Source: Parietichytrium sp. I65-24A
Lineage: Eukaryota > Sar > Bigyra > Thraustochytrida > Thraustochytriidae
Reading direction: 5' to 3'
Assembly (NCBI GenBank): GCA_012862575.1
Contig: BLSF01000061.1
Location: forward strand, 214,349-278,348
DNA: 64,000 nt
This document shows positions 17,321 through 26,629 of the stretch, piece after piece. Positions within the stretch are counted from its first letter, which is position 1, and each line of letters opens with the position of its first letter. The notes below the pieces were generated by a model. That model had not been told where the DNA came from and did no database searches. It was given only the letters and a program-made list of their open reading frames with translations. A program made the translations under genes and the position numbers.

Positions 17321-18958
17321 ATGATGAAAGTAGACTTAAAGCACCAACTCCAATTATATGTATTTGCCGAGTACCTGTTAACTAAACTGGATTCCAAAAC
17401 CAGTCTGCAGATGCGCCTTGACTCCAAGCGATTACTCCAAGAATGTTACTTTTTATGGTCCATGTGGATTGTATGTTGTGAATGCTTTCAGGAGGGATTC
17501 TTAGAAGTGTGTTTGAAGAGTGATCAACAATTGATCGACTACATCAAGGATGCGCCATCATTTAGAAAAAACTTGCAAGAGTTGCATGAGCGCTGTGCGA
17601 TGAAATTGTCATGCTCTAGTGGTGGGGTTTATACCTTCGTAGTTGGATTTTGTCGTGATCAAAAGTTGTTTGCGTCGCTACTGACCAGAATTTCGGACTA
17701 TCTCATCGACAATAGATTTCCATGGATGCTCAATCTGGTCGAAGAAAAGCGCAAAACGTGGATCAAACCATTTGATTCGAGTATCGATGTCAACAGGGTC
17801 AAACTGTTCAAACCATACGTCAAAACAAAAAAATTACCCGATCGAAGAAAGGATGCAGAGTTTGACTGCTTTTGTAGGATGCTCAAGTCCTACCTGAGTA
17901 AAAATAGTAGTACGTCCATTATTGCATCCAACAACTCGTCGTCCTCTACATCTGGTTTGTTTCGAAAAAAAACAGATGCAAAGAAAATTCTCCTAAAAGG
18001 TTTCGTTGAAGACCTCGAACGTAAGCTTCTTCCAAGACTTTATGAATGTCTATCGGAAGATAAGCTGGATGAAAGCCTTGCTCTATGGGTCTACTATGTC
18101 ATTTGTACCGAGATGTTTGACTTTGGAAAGAGACTATGGTGTTACGAGTTTTTCTTGTTTGAAAAAAAGAAAAAGTACTCTGCGCTCTACAATACACACA
18201 AGAGTATCGCGGATATGGTGAAACACAAGCTATTCCGATACAAGCGATTGTCAATAAAAGCAGCGGTGATTGAACTTTACCGTCAGGATTGGAAAATGTC
18301 AAAGCTTGTTTTTGATTCATTGAATCAAAATTATAGATTAATCGCAGATGACTCAAAGTTTGATGGATCGTTGTTTTCCAAGGACAAGATGATATTTGCC
18401 CCCATCGACAACCAAACCATCCAAGACATGCAAGAAAGATTGAATCGATGGCTGAAGACAATCAGCCCGTATCAATCAAACACCTCTGGGTGGCGTCGTG
18501 ATAAGATAAGGAGATCAGGCGAAGAACGTCAAGTGATGGATTCTGTACTAGAATTGTTTACAAAAAACATCAAAGTGTGTCAAGAATCGGATGATGAACT
18601 CCTTGCTCTATGGATGTACTTTGTCATCTCAGTCAAATTGCTGGGTCTACCAGAAGAGTTTTATTATGCAAAAATGGAACCGTTGGTCAAAGCCAAGCTG
18701 TTTTCATCATCTCAGGTGTCGCCTAGGGAAGCAGTAGTCAAACTATTTAATCAGCAATGGAGATTGTCGGTGATTGTTCATTCCACCATGGATCGAACAG
18801 TCAATCCACTTTCGAAAAATGTCTTTGATGAAAGCAAACTACCAGACTTGTTTGCTGAGGAGAAAATAAAACATGTCGATGATGAGGATCCGATTCTCCA
18901 AGAGATGATTGAACGTTTGATGCTATGGCTACAAGTCCAAGGTGTGATCAAATCATGA
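17321..18958 (+). CDS. Large helical protein with internal duplication, unknown
   Basis: 545 aa. Two related modules are legible. One, at about residues 230-390, has LPRLYECLSEDKLDESLALW, the VYYVICTEM segment and a WKMSKLVFDSL block, ending QDMQERLNRWL. The other, at about 410-540, has ESDDELLALWMYFVISVKLL, WRLSVIVHSTM and LQEMIERLMLWL. Between and before them are Ser/Asn-rich linkers. A third, more distant copy may occupy the N-terminal 170 residues (FLWSMWIVCCECFQEGFLEV). The layout of repeated helical modules suggests a scaffold, but no known domain is recognised. Confidence 0.7.
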   Translation: MMKVDLKHQLQLYVFAEYLLTKLDSKTSLQMRLDSKRLLQECYFLWSMWIVCCECFQEGFLEVCLKSDQQLIDYIKDAPSFRKNLQELHERCAMKLSCSSGGVYTFVVGFCRDQKLFASLLTRISDYLIDNRFPWMLNLVEEKRKTWIKPFDSSIDVNRVKLFKPYVKTKKLPDRRKDAEFDCFCRMLKSYLSKNSSTSIIASNNSSSSTSGLFRKKTDAKKILLKGFVEDLERKLLPRLYECLSEDKLDESLALWVYYVICTEMFDFGKRLWCYEFFLFEKKKKYSALYNTHKSIADMVKHKLFRYKRLSIKAAVIELYRQDWKMSKLVFDSLNQNYRLIADDSKFDGSLFSKDKMIFAPIDNQTIQDMQERLNRWLKTISPYQSNTSGWRRDKIRRSGEERQVMDSVLELFTKNIKVCQESDDELLALWMYFVISVKLLGLPEEFYYAKMEPLVKAKLFSSSQVSPREAVVKLFNQQWRLSVIVHSTMDRTVNPLSKNVFDESKLPDLFAEEKIKHVDDEDPILQEMIERLMLWLQVQGVIKS

Positions 18959-19029
18959 CGAAAGAAGATACTTGCAAATTAGATTTAGTTTTTCTAGTTT
19001 ACCAGTTTCATCCAAATCCGGTTTGTTGT

Positions 19030-19494
19030 TCATGAGACAATCAACGACTTGCTGAAACGTGTCTTGCCAGGCCACAGTGACTTTTTGTTTCGTCTGCCTT
19101 TTGCTACTGCTATTGCTACTGCTACTGCTACTGCTACTACTCCTACTAAATCGACTAAATAATTTCTTTTTTGGTAATAATGCTGGCTTTTTTGGATAAA
19201 AATGTCCAATAGGTCAACATTGGACGTGTTCAGAAAAGTATTCTCGTCATCTAACAGTTGTTCAACTTGATGAACCATCTCAAGCTTGGACTTCCAGCTC
19301 ATCAGAATGATATGCGCGAATTCATATTGCAGAAAATGTTGTTTCTTGAGAAACATCTTTGACTCTCGATTGAGTAGCATGGACATCTGATCAAACAGCT
19401 GAAACTTTTCTTGAATGGAACGTCGTTTGTCCACAATTTCCGTGACATATTTGTTAAGTAATGAAACATCCATGAGATCCTCTGATGAATCCAT
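19030..19494 (-). CDS. Unknown helical protein with Val-Ala repeat
   Basis: 154 aa, ATG at 19494 (MDSSEDLMDVSLLNK). Mostly amphipathic helix (residues 1-110) with many charged residues. A (GTAGCA)n microsatellite then encodes VAVAVAVAIAVA, a hydrophobic stretch that could insert in a membrane, followed by a basic GRRNKK end. Length variation in the hexanucleotide repeat would change the hydrophobic segment in frame. No family recognised. Confidence 0.55.
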   Translation of the reverse strand: MDSSEDLMDVSLLNKYVTEIVDKRRSIQEKFQLFDQMSMLLNRESKMFLKKQHFLQYEFAHIILMSWKSKLEMVHQVEQLLDDENTFLNTSNVDLLDIFIQKSQHYYQKRNYLVDLVGVVAVAVAVAIAVAKGRRNKKSLWPGKTRFSKSLIVS

Positions 19495-19520
19495 TTTTTG
19501 GTGGAAACCTATACTGAATT

Positions 19521-19791
19521 CCTGATCTCGCCAACGACTCTGCCAACGACTTTAACCAACGGCTCTACCGATGACATCGTATGTTGGCATTAGCATACGA
19601 TCTATGAGGGTTGATAGTATGGGACTCTAAGAATGAGACATAGGAATGGGGATGCAAGCTCAGAGACTATTGTTTTATCTCTCAATACGACAGCTGCGCC
19701 AACTGTCTCGCCAACGACTTTGTCAACAACTGCGCCAACGGCTGCGCCAACGGCTGCGCCAAGTTCTTCTAACAAAGTTACTGGAAGTTGA
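19521..19791 (+). pseudogene. Remnant of a Ser-Pro-Thr stalk protein
   Basis: Two short open stretches on the plus strand encode stalk-like sequence: LISPTTLPTTLTNG at about 19523-19564, and a frame from an ATG at 19633 containing NTTAAPTVSPTTLSTTAPTA before a stop at 19791. No signal peptide or Cys module is present. This is probably what is left of a fourth member of the stalk-protein group (12766, 29618, 36870). Confidence 0.5.
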
Positions 19792-19923
19792 ACCAAAGAC
19801 TTGCTAGACCAGTGGTAGTGGTGCGTCTGATCTCCTAGTTTAGTTCCTCCAATAGATAAAGTGTCGCATTTTCTGAGGAAAGGAGGATGACAATTCCCAA
19901 ACTCAAGGACGAAGGAAAAAAAA

Positions 19924-21795
19924 ATGCAGTCAAATATTGAAACTCTCCTCAACGAGTCGCACAACAACGACTCGGGATCAAGCGAAGCACTGAACAACGC
20001 GTTGAACGCGTGTCTCGCGTCCGAAGATCAGAGAGTGGCGCTCTCCGACCTTTTGCGCAACAACGACGCGTTGGCGTCGAAATTGGTCGCGCGAGGGGGG
20101 AGAGATGATGACGTGCTGGATTTTTTCCAAGTCTTATGCGAGGCATCGGTGGAAGCTAGCGTGAGTCTTGTACGAAACGGCCTCGTGGAGCTCGTAGTTG
20201 AACTCTACAAAAAAGAAGCGGTGGGCTTACACAACGTTGAGAATGACGTGGAGCTACATTACAAGTCAATGGATCTCATCCTCACACTTCTAAAGTGGCA
20301 ACATGACGAAATCGTCCCAATAGTCGACAAGATCCTCATTGCCCCAGATGATAACCCGCGCGACGACGAATTCTGCCTCTTCCACGCATCGCTGAGAGGG
20401 CGGAGCAACACACTGGATGTCCTAGAGTACTTTTCCGACGTTTATGCGTCGCGAATACTGAATTCGTGTGAATTCAAAGTAATCACCCTACCAGGCGCGC
20501 TTGAGATCCAACGCTGGCGAAAAGTCGGCCTGAAACTCGCCCAAAAGCTCTTACGTTTCGATACCGAATGGCTGTTCAGGTATGGTGGGTATTTTTACAG
20601 AGAGTTCGACGCGCTGATCGATCAAAACGGCTTCGATGATGAGGATCAGCGCGTCTGGGGGGAGATCTTTCACATCCTTATTTATGATTCCCCTGGCATA
20701 TGCAACATCTCGGCAAAGAGATTACCGCTGACAATGAAGAAAATCACGGAAACGTTCGATGAACGCGCGCTGAACACAATGTATCAGATTGTGAAAACAT
20801 TCACGTCAGACGAAGAGTTTGATTACTACAAGTTTGCATATGGTCGTCATTACGACTATTTCATGAATCACTGGTGGAGATTTACGACCCAAGCCTTTGG
20901 ATTCTTTGAGCGCTTTCATAAAAACGACCCACTCTGCAACCTCGCGTCCAAACTCATCTGCCTGATCATCTTACGACAAAATGGTTTTAGTTGGATATTC
21001 TCACGCGAGGATACAGGAGCGTTAACCAACTATCTCCTCGATATGGACAATGACTACACGCGCGCAGCTTTCGTTTACATGTACAATGAAGTGGAAAGCG
21101 TTCAGAGAATGGAGAATTTCTTCGACAAGTGTCTCTCACCAACGCTCACATTCTTCTCTAGAAACCACAAGGACGTGTGCTACAATCCACAAAGAATAGT
21201 ACCCACCCTCTCCAAATTCCTGGAAACTTCCCTCGACGGGTTTGACATGGCCGCGCAAATCTGCTCGATCGCGCGTACAAGGTACCCGACGATCTTTGTA
21301 GGTGACGTAAACACGGAAGCGTACAAGCTCGTCGACAAATATTTCTGCGCGGAAATATTCATGAAAGCCAAACAAAATAGACGCAAGACTACGACAAGTC
21401 TCCAGTCATTCTTCACAAATGTAACGGACATGACGGCCATATCCAACGTGGACGGAGACATAGTCCACGTGCACAAGAGCGCCCTCGCTCCCTACTTTGA
21501 GTTTATGAGAGATCTCCACGCCATCTCCTTCGATTGCACGGGAACCACCATGCGCGCGATCTTGGAATATTTCTACACTGGCAAGACTGAAAACGTGTCG
21601 GTGGAGATGATGTTGACTGCGCATGAAATGAACCAGTCTGACCTTCTGTTCTACTGCCAAAAACACCTACTGCATCGTATCCACACCACAAAAGACGCGG
21701 AGAGAGCGCTGGCTGTGATGGGGGGCATGAAGATCACCCCCCTATACTACCATTGCCAGAGTATTCTGGAAGATGGCGAGATTAAGATCGAATAG
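19924..21795 (+). CDS. BTB/POZ-domain protein with helical-repeat N-terminus
   Basis: 623 aa; ATG preceded by a purine-rich leader. Residues about 1-490 are helical and resemble armadillo/HEAT-like solenoids (NNDALASKLVARGG, VSLVRNGLVELVVELYKK). A BTB/POZ domain lies at about 505-590, with the usual landmarks VHKSALAPYFEFM, then TMRAILEYFYTGKTENV and the final CQKHLLHRI. BTB proteins dimerise and act as substrate adaptors of cullin-3 ubiquitin ligases, and an N-terminal substrate-binding solenoid fits that role. The gene is GC-richer than its neighbours, with frequent GCG codons, which may indicate more recent acquisition. The N-terminal part resembles the protein at 33439-34485. Confidence 0.8.
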   Translation: MQSNIETLLNESHNNDSGSSEALNNALNACLASEDQRVALSDLLRNNDALASKLVARGGRDDDVLDFFQVLCEASVEASVSLVRNGLVELVVELYKKEAVGLHNVENDVELHYKSMDLILTLLKWQHDEIVPIVDKILIAPDDNPRDDEFCLFHASLRGRSNTLDVLEYFSDVYASRILNSCEFKVITLPGALEIQRWRKVGLKLAQKLLRFDTEWLFRYGGYFYREFDALIDQNGFDDEDQRVWGEIFHILIYDSPGICNISAKRLPLTMKKITETFDERALNTMYQIVKTFTSDEEFDYYKFAYGRHYDYFMNHWWRFTTQAFGFFERFHKNDPLCNLASKLICLIILRQNGFSWIFSREDTGALTNYLLDMDNDYTRAAFVYMYNEVESVQRMENFFDKCLSPTLTFFSRNHKDVCYNPQRIVPTLSKFLETSLDGFDMAAQICSIARTRYPTIFVGDVNTEAYKLVDKYFCAEIFMKAKQNRRKTTTSLQSFFTNVTDMTAISNVDGDIVHVHKSALAPYFEFMRDLHAISFDCTGTTMRAILEYFYTGKTENVSVEMMLTAHEMNQSDLLFYCQKHLLHRIHTTKDAERALAVMGGMKITPLYYHCQSILEDGEIKIE

Positions 21796-21948
21796 ATTCT
21801 TGAAAAAAGTCTAATAAATTATATTACACCCCATGAGAAACTTTAATGAATCCATTTCTTTCTTATAAATCTATTATGAATTCCTGATTGTGTACTTTTC
21901 CTTGCATCTGACGAATCTACTATGTCCATTTTCTTTATAGATATGAAA

Positions 21949-21958
21949 CATATATACT
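21949..21958 (+). promoter_or_regulatory. TATA-type motif upstream of surface-protein gene
   Basis: CATATATACT 50 nt before the ATG at 21999; it supports that ATG, rather than the later GTG of the long frame, as the true start. Confidence 0.55.
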
Positions 21959-21998
21959 TACAACGAGTTTCAGTCACTGAACACAAGGCGAAGAAAAG

Positions 21999-23509
21999 AT
22001 GTCAGTATTTGTTGTTTCATTGTTGCTGTCTATCAATTCGATGTGGATCGTTCTCAAACCGACGACTGTAACTCGGGATCATCCGAAGATACTGATTTGA
22101 ATACCATCACGCAATCGCTCGTCTTCAAGTTTACTGTACAGGATGCATTCAGGTCCGAGACATGCTCATCTGTCTTTGATGTCCCAACCGGTGAGGATAC
22201 CCTCGAGTTTTCATACATTTCTTCGTCGTCCACTGTGGTTGTCAGTGGTGATACCGAGATTGTCGGAAACATTCTTTCCGAAATCCTATCTTATACCATT
22301 GTTACATGTGAAGGCCGTATGAAGCCAATGGCCCAGATTCAGATTGTCACCGAGACGCGATTTTACCAATCCGCTAGTGTCGTGGTAGCTAATCGAGATT
22401 TTCAGACCGGTTACATGGATGGCGATGTCACTCTTGCGAAAATCGACGAGACTGAAGTTTCATCAGGCAATGAACTCGTGGTTACTTCAACGTATCAGTC
22501 GAGTGAATGTCTATTGATGGAAATCGATGAAAGCGACTCGTCTTGTGCGTTCAAGTACCTCGGTGAAGTGAGTCTCCCAGTGTCCGCGACCTACACAGAT
22601 GCTAGTGGAAACAATGCCTATGATAGTCGTGTGGTGGATGTGTCCAACCCACAGCTTGAACTTGTCGAGTTTGAATCGTCTGAATGTCCGGTGGTTGCCG
22701 AGCAGCAGGATGTGACCACCCAGTTTCCAGTTGAATTGCCCATTACATCCACTGGAACCATCGATCAGCCAGTTAATTTGGTCACCCAATTTACAGAGCT
22801 GGACGACAGTGCATCTGTCACGCTTCGTATTGTCACCATCACTACCGAAATGGAAGGCATCACCCGTGTCTTTGACGTGAACGACAAGATGAGCATGATG
22901 GATGTGGAACAATCGCCATACTATTCTGATGCTCATTTCTGCCGCTTTGAGGATGCAGATGGTGCGACGGCAGGAACTTGTAATGCATTTTACCAAACCG
23001 GTGTGGAAGGACATAGCAATGCGATGACTGACGCAGCACCGTCTGAGTACGGGGTGGTCAACCAGGGGTACGAGTCGTGCCAGATCAACTCTCAGCGAGC
23101 ACAGGACCGGTGGTCGTTTACCCCTTCTAACTGGGCGTTCAAGGAAATGCAGGCGACGTCTGGTACCCTGTCTGTCCAGGTACTTGCAATCATTACCACT
23201 TGTGACACTCCAGTAGAGTCGTCTCGTCTTCTTCGTATGCTGGAGGATGATGAGGACAATACTACCAAGGTCATCACTGTAAACGGAACGATCACTTTTA
23301 TCGACGGTGCATCTTCTTCCATCCAGGAGCAGGTGAACACGTTGACGATTGTTGTGGCTGCAGTTGTTGTCTGTGTCATTGTGGTTGCGCTCAGTGGAAC
23401 GGTGTACTATTTCTTTGTCTACAAGAAGAAGAAGAATCAGAACCAGACCCAGAATCCCGTGCTTGCCGAGCAGCCAGCATTCGCTGATGTAGATTTGGAA
23501 GACAAGTAA
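21999..23509 (+). CDS. Type I membrane surface protein with frame break after signal peptide
   Basis: The long open frame (about 487 codons from 22043) has no ATG start. Just upstream, another frame begins with ATG at 21999 and encodes a signal-peptide-like MSVFVVSLLLSINSMWIV, with a TATA motif correctly placed. A frame shift somewhere in 22001-22043 would join them. The mature part is an acidic, Thr/Ser/Val-rich ectodomain with paired Cys and likely beta structure. It is followed by a single transmembrane helix near the C-terminus (TIVVAAVVVCVIVVALSGTV), a basic stop-transfer (YKKKKNQ) and an acidic cytosolic tail. This is a typical cell-surface or virion glycoprotein layout. The break may be a sequence error, programmed frameshift or inactivation. 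Confidence 0.75.
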
Positions 23510-23536
23510 GAGAAATATTCTACTTGCATTTATCGA

Positions 23537-24196
23537 TTATAAATTCATAAGATATATTATTAATGACATTTTGTCAAGTCGAAATTCCTTGGAGAATGAA
23601 AGGTGATGATCTCTCGTCATGCCATCATCGAAATACACGGCAGTCATAAATTCTTGATTGTAAATGTCGTCAATATCATTGGGTATCATTGGATCGTCTC
23701 TGACACGGAAACAGATTGATGGTATAGTGCATGATCGCATATGTACTTTGACTTCCTTGTCAACAGCTTTAACATTTGTGCCGGTCGCCACGAGCAGGCC
23801 AGTATTCGCAATTCGTGAGAAGATGGTAGGGACTCGTTTGATTTTGGGACTGATCATGGTGCGGGCTAGTGTCAGACAAAGACCATCTTTCTTGTAATAC
23901 ACAGGTCCACCAAGATAGATGATGCATGTTGGTGGTGACTTTAGGAAATGCCGGGCCATATTCTGGTAAATGAATGATCCAAAGGAGATCAAGATGATGC
24001 AGTCGTACTTGACTTGGTTGAAATTTTTTGCCACAAACTTTTTTTCGACCTGGTGTCTGGAGTTTTTGATGGAGTATGTAAAGATATCAATGGACGAGTC
24101 ATTCATGAGAATTACGTCAGGCATGCAACTCTTCAAGTATCGAGAGATCCTCTCTTTTGACATCCTTGCACCACCAATGGCGAGAAAACGAGGCAT
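23537..24196 (-). CDS. Alpha/beta-hydrolase-like protein
   Basis: 219 aa from the ATG at 24196 (MPRFLAIGGARMSKERISRY); the frame is open further upstream but without ATG. The order of elements resembles DUF829/TMEM53-type alpha/beta hydrolases: a strand plus turn CIILISFGSFIYQN at the nucleophile position, IIYLGGPVYY after it, a possible acid in RVRDDPMIPNDIDD and a His pair in RDHHLSF. The nucleophile elbow is not a clean GxSxG, so catalytic activity is uncertain. It is divergently arranged with the gene at 24280 across a shared TATA region. Compare the related protein at 32231. Confidence 0.55.
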   Translation of the reverse strand: MPRFLAIGGARMSKERISRYLKSCMPDVILMNDSSIDIFTYSIKNSRHQVEKKFVAKNFNQVKYDCIILISFGSFIYQNMARHFLKSPPTCIIYLGGPVYYKKDGLCLTLARTMISPKIKRVPTIFSRIANTGLLVATGTNVKAVDKEVKVHMRSCTIPSICFRVRDDPMIPNDIDDIYNQEFMTAVYFDDGMTRDHHLSFSKEFRLDKMSLIIYLMNL

Positions 24197-24230
24197 GATG
24201 AAGTTTATTTCAAAATTCTCAGATCGATTG

Positions 24231-24245
24231 TATACACATATACAG
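24231..24245. promoter_or_regulatory. Bidirectional TATA region
   Basis: TATACACATATACAG sits 35 nt from the minus-strand ATG at 24196 and about 40 nt before the plus-strand ATG at 24280, the same arrangement as at 13541. Confidence 0.45.
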
Positions 24246-24279
24246 CAAACATCACCCAAACCCACGAAAAACAAAAAAA

Positions 24280-25188
24280 ATGACTAAACTCTTCACCAAA
24301 CACGACCCATACCATGTCCATGCCATCCTGGGATTTGTTGTACTTTTACACTATGTTTACCGGATCATCTACCGAGGAATTTTCACAACGTTTGGTGATT
24401 TTGGGTTTGACGAAGAACCGAATGACATCATCTACGTCTGCTCTGTTGTCGTACATCTCCTTCTTTCGCTCACATCTCTTGTGTTTCAACACGTCCCAAA
24501 AGCGAGGCAAGTGAATACAAATCGCCCAATGATATGGCAAGAGTACCGTCTTCATTCCATCCTCTTTGTAGCAAGGCCAGTCGCAGCGATGCTCTTGCAT
24601 CGATTTGTACACGAATCTCGCTTTGCGCGAGTGATACTGATATTCTTCACCATGTTGATTGCTGACCTAATCTCGGCTTTTTTTCATCAGACGGAGGAAG
24701 AAAAGACCATCCGCAACATGCCGTTCCCGGAAAACATTAATCCCGTGCTCATGAGCAAAATTAAACGTTTCCATAGCAGTTGTCAGTTTGGTGCGACAAT
24801 TTTGACACTATCCAACAACCCGTCGCTTATTTTCTCGTCTATTCTTGCGGTGCAACTGTCAGCATTGTGCATGACCCTTGTGAGAAAGGGGAAACTTAAC
24901 GCCCAAGGTTGGCACATTATTTACGGATTTAGTTTGTTGATTGTCTACCTATTCTCAATCCATTCTATACTGACTGGGAAAGAAGGAGTTTCGCTCTTTG
25001 TGTTTGGTGCAGCACTAGCGCCTAGACTTCGAATTCGATACAAGATGAACAAGTATCTTGTATGGGGAATCGTAATCGGACTTACTTACTCGACACTTCA
25101 AATATTTGACGTTTACATCGCGCTTCCCATGGCATTTTACATGACGTTTTTAGCACTCAAATCCATCAAGCTTATTTTATCTATTTAG
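24280..25188 (+). CDS. Multipass membrane protein of an algal/protist conserved type
   Basis: 302 aa, ATG after a poly-A run. About eight hydrophobic segments spread over the whole length. The N-terminus (KHDPYHVHAILGFVVLLHYV) and the conserved block RQVNTNRPMIWQEYRLHSI are recognisable as belonging to a membrane-protein family seen in algae and other protists. I cannot name a function from sequence. His and Arg residues at membrane borders are conserved-looking. The last codons overlap a decayed fragment on the opposite strand (25181-25330). Confidence 0.7.
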   Translation: MTKLFTKHDPYHVHAILGFVVLLHYVYRIIYRGIFTTFGDFGFDEEPNDIIYVCSVVVHLLLSLTSLVFQHVPKARQVNTNRPMIWQEYRLHSILFVARPVAAMLLHRFVHESRFARVILIFFTMLIADLISAFFHQTEEEKTIRNMPFPENINPVLMSKIKRFHSSCQFGATILTLSNNPSLIFSSILAVQLSALCMTLVRKGKLNAQGWHIIYGFSLLIVYLFSIHSILTGKEGVSLFVFGAALAPRLRIRYKMNKYLVWGIVIGLTYSTLQIFDVYIALPMAFYMTFLALKSIKLILSI

Positions 25189-25330
25189 TTGTAAGATAAT
25201 CTTGAATGCTATCATGAATGATGTCCCAATCTTCTCTATGGTACCGATTCACTAGACGCAGCAGATGAATATTGATAACATCGCCACACATCGAGCAAAG
25301 ATGTTTATTACTAGTGGGACAAGACGGCAA
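25181..25330 (-). pseudogene. C-terminal remnant of the paralogue family at 25928/26630
   Basis: On the minus strand the bases encode LLRLVNRYHREDWDIIHDSI followed by QDYLTTK and a stop. This matches the last 30 residues of the protein at 25928-26566 (LRLVNRYQREDWDIIHDSIQ). Upstream the similarity is lost after about 40 codons. A third copy of that gene once lay here. Confidence 0.7.
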
Positions 25331-25398
25331 CGGAAATTTTGAACAGGAATCGTCATTTAGTTGATACGCTTGCGGACTTGGGTAAATAGTTCAAAACT

Positions 25399-25893
25399 CT
25401 AAAAGATCATCTTTAATTCTATCTGAGGATTGGTTATGAATTTTTGCCAACTTGATTGAGTCCATTTGTAGTTATTCTTAGCCAAAGCGAGAAATGCAAG
25501 GGTAGATGTAGAGTCCATGAATCGAGAAACGTAGATGTAAAACAGTGATGGGACTCGAATCAGAAACATGACCACTAGATGAAGAAGTGGCCATAGTGGA
25601 CTGTCTTTCAAAACGCCTGCACTCTTGAACAGCGATTTACAATATGACACGAGATGTAATGAAGCATCTGACATTACAAAGAGATTTTTGAGATTGGGCG
25701 GTGTATCGTATCGATTTATCAACGTCCCAATGATAATCGAAAAGACTCGGTGAAGACTTTTTTTGTTCAGAAGTAGATCAATGTATAAAAACTGAAGATG
25801 ATCATCTAATATATCGCGCTTTCTCGATGCTGCAAAGAACAGTGAACGTCCCGTTGCTGCAACACATAATAAATCGTATATTGAAAGTTTCAT
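25399..25893 (-). CDS. Unknown helical protein
   Basis: 164 aa, ATG at 25893 (MKLSIYDLLCVAATGRSLFF). Leu/Ser/Phe-rich with a hydrophobic stretch at about 100-118 (LLHLVVMFLIRVPSLFYIYV) that may be membrane-associated; the rest looks like a small all-helical fold. No relatives recognised. It ends at the border of the preceding decayed copy. Confidence 0.5.
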   Translation of the reverse strand: MKLSIYDLLCVAATGRSLFFAASRKRDILDDHLQFLYIDLLLNKKSLHRVFSIIIGTLINRYDTPPNLKNLFVMSDASLHLVSYCKSLFKSAGVLKDSPLWPLLHLVVMFLIRVPSLFYIYVSRFMDSTSTLAFLALAKNNYKWTQSSWQKFITNPQIELKMIF

Positions 25894-25927
25894 CGTTTTC
25901 TAATTGTTTTTTAAGCTATGCATATGT

Positions 25928-26566
25928 CTACGCTTTTTTCGTGGCGCATGTGGTGAGATAGTCTTGGATGCTATCATGGATGATATCCCAATCTTCTCTC
26001 TGGTACCGATTCACCAGACGCAACTTGTGGCCAATCTTGACGCGATGTCGTTCTGGGTCATGTTTTCCGCGTTTTTGAATGAATCTGGATTTGACCAAGT
26101 GTCCAATGCTTTTATACGCCCCACCGCGAATTTTTGCGCCTGGAAAATCTTGTTTGACGACATCTGAGATGCGCAAGGTATTTTTCTTTATCTCTCTTCC
26201 TTCTTCTTCTTCTTCGAGTTCGTCATCATCGTCATCAATGTCGTCGTCATCGAATTCTTCTTCTTCGTCGTCGTCCTCATCTTCGTCTTCAGTGACGTAA
26301 TCGTCATCTCGCTCGTGGACTTCATGCTTGGGATTTCCCCCTTCTCTCAGTGCTCCAACGGACGGCCGGACACGTTTCGGTGACAGTGGTGGAAAAGGCG
26401 ACGTTGGCGTTGGTGGTTCAGTGCGCTTGTTACTAGAGGATGAGGAAGGAAACACAAATGCACATTTAGACAACTCTTGATGAATCATCGGAAAACGCTC
26501 GCGCATGTCCGGACACGCGCAAAAAGCACGAATCTCATCGCTCGTTTGATTAAAGATTTCAAACAT
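25928..26566 (-). CDS. Paralogue 1 of a family with acidic linker and conserved C-terminal module
   Basis: 212 aa. The N-terminal 30 residues (FNQTSDEIRAFCACPDMRER) are shared with the neighbour at 26630-27304. A Ser/Pro-rich segment and a long Asp/Glu-rich linker (about residues 85-130) follow. The C-terminal module of about 80 residues has TLRISDVVKQDFPGAKIRGG and then YKSIGHLVKSRFIQKRG, ending in DWDIIHDSIQDYL. The spacing of basic and glycine residues suggests nucleic-acid binding, but no named domain is recognised. The leader contains CAGACCCCAAAC, as in the sister gene. Confidence 0.7.
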   Translation of the reverse strand: MFEIFNQTSDEIRAFCACPDMRERFPMIHQELSKCAFVFPSSSSSNKRTEPPTPTSPFPPLSPKRVRPSVGALREGGNPKHEVHERDDDYVTEDEDEDDDEEEEFDDDDIDDDDDELEEEEEGREIKKNTLRISDVVKQDFPGAKIRGGAYKSIGHLVKSRFIQKRGKHDPERHRVKIGHKLRLVNRYQREDWDIIHDSIQDYLTTCATKKA

Positions 26567-26629
26567 TTTTTCTTCCTAACCTCGTGAGTTTGGGGTCTGC
26601 TTCTGCTTTTGCTTCTCCTGCTGATGCTA

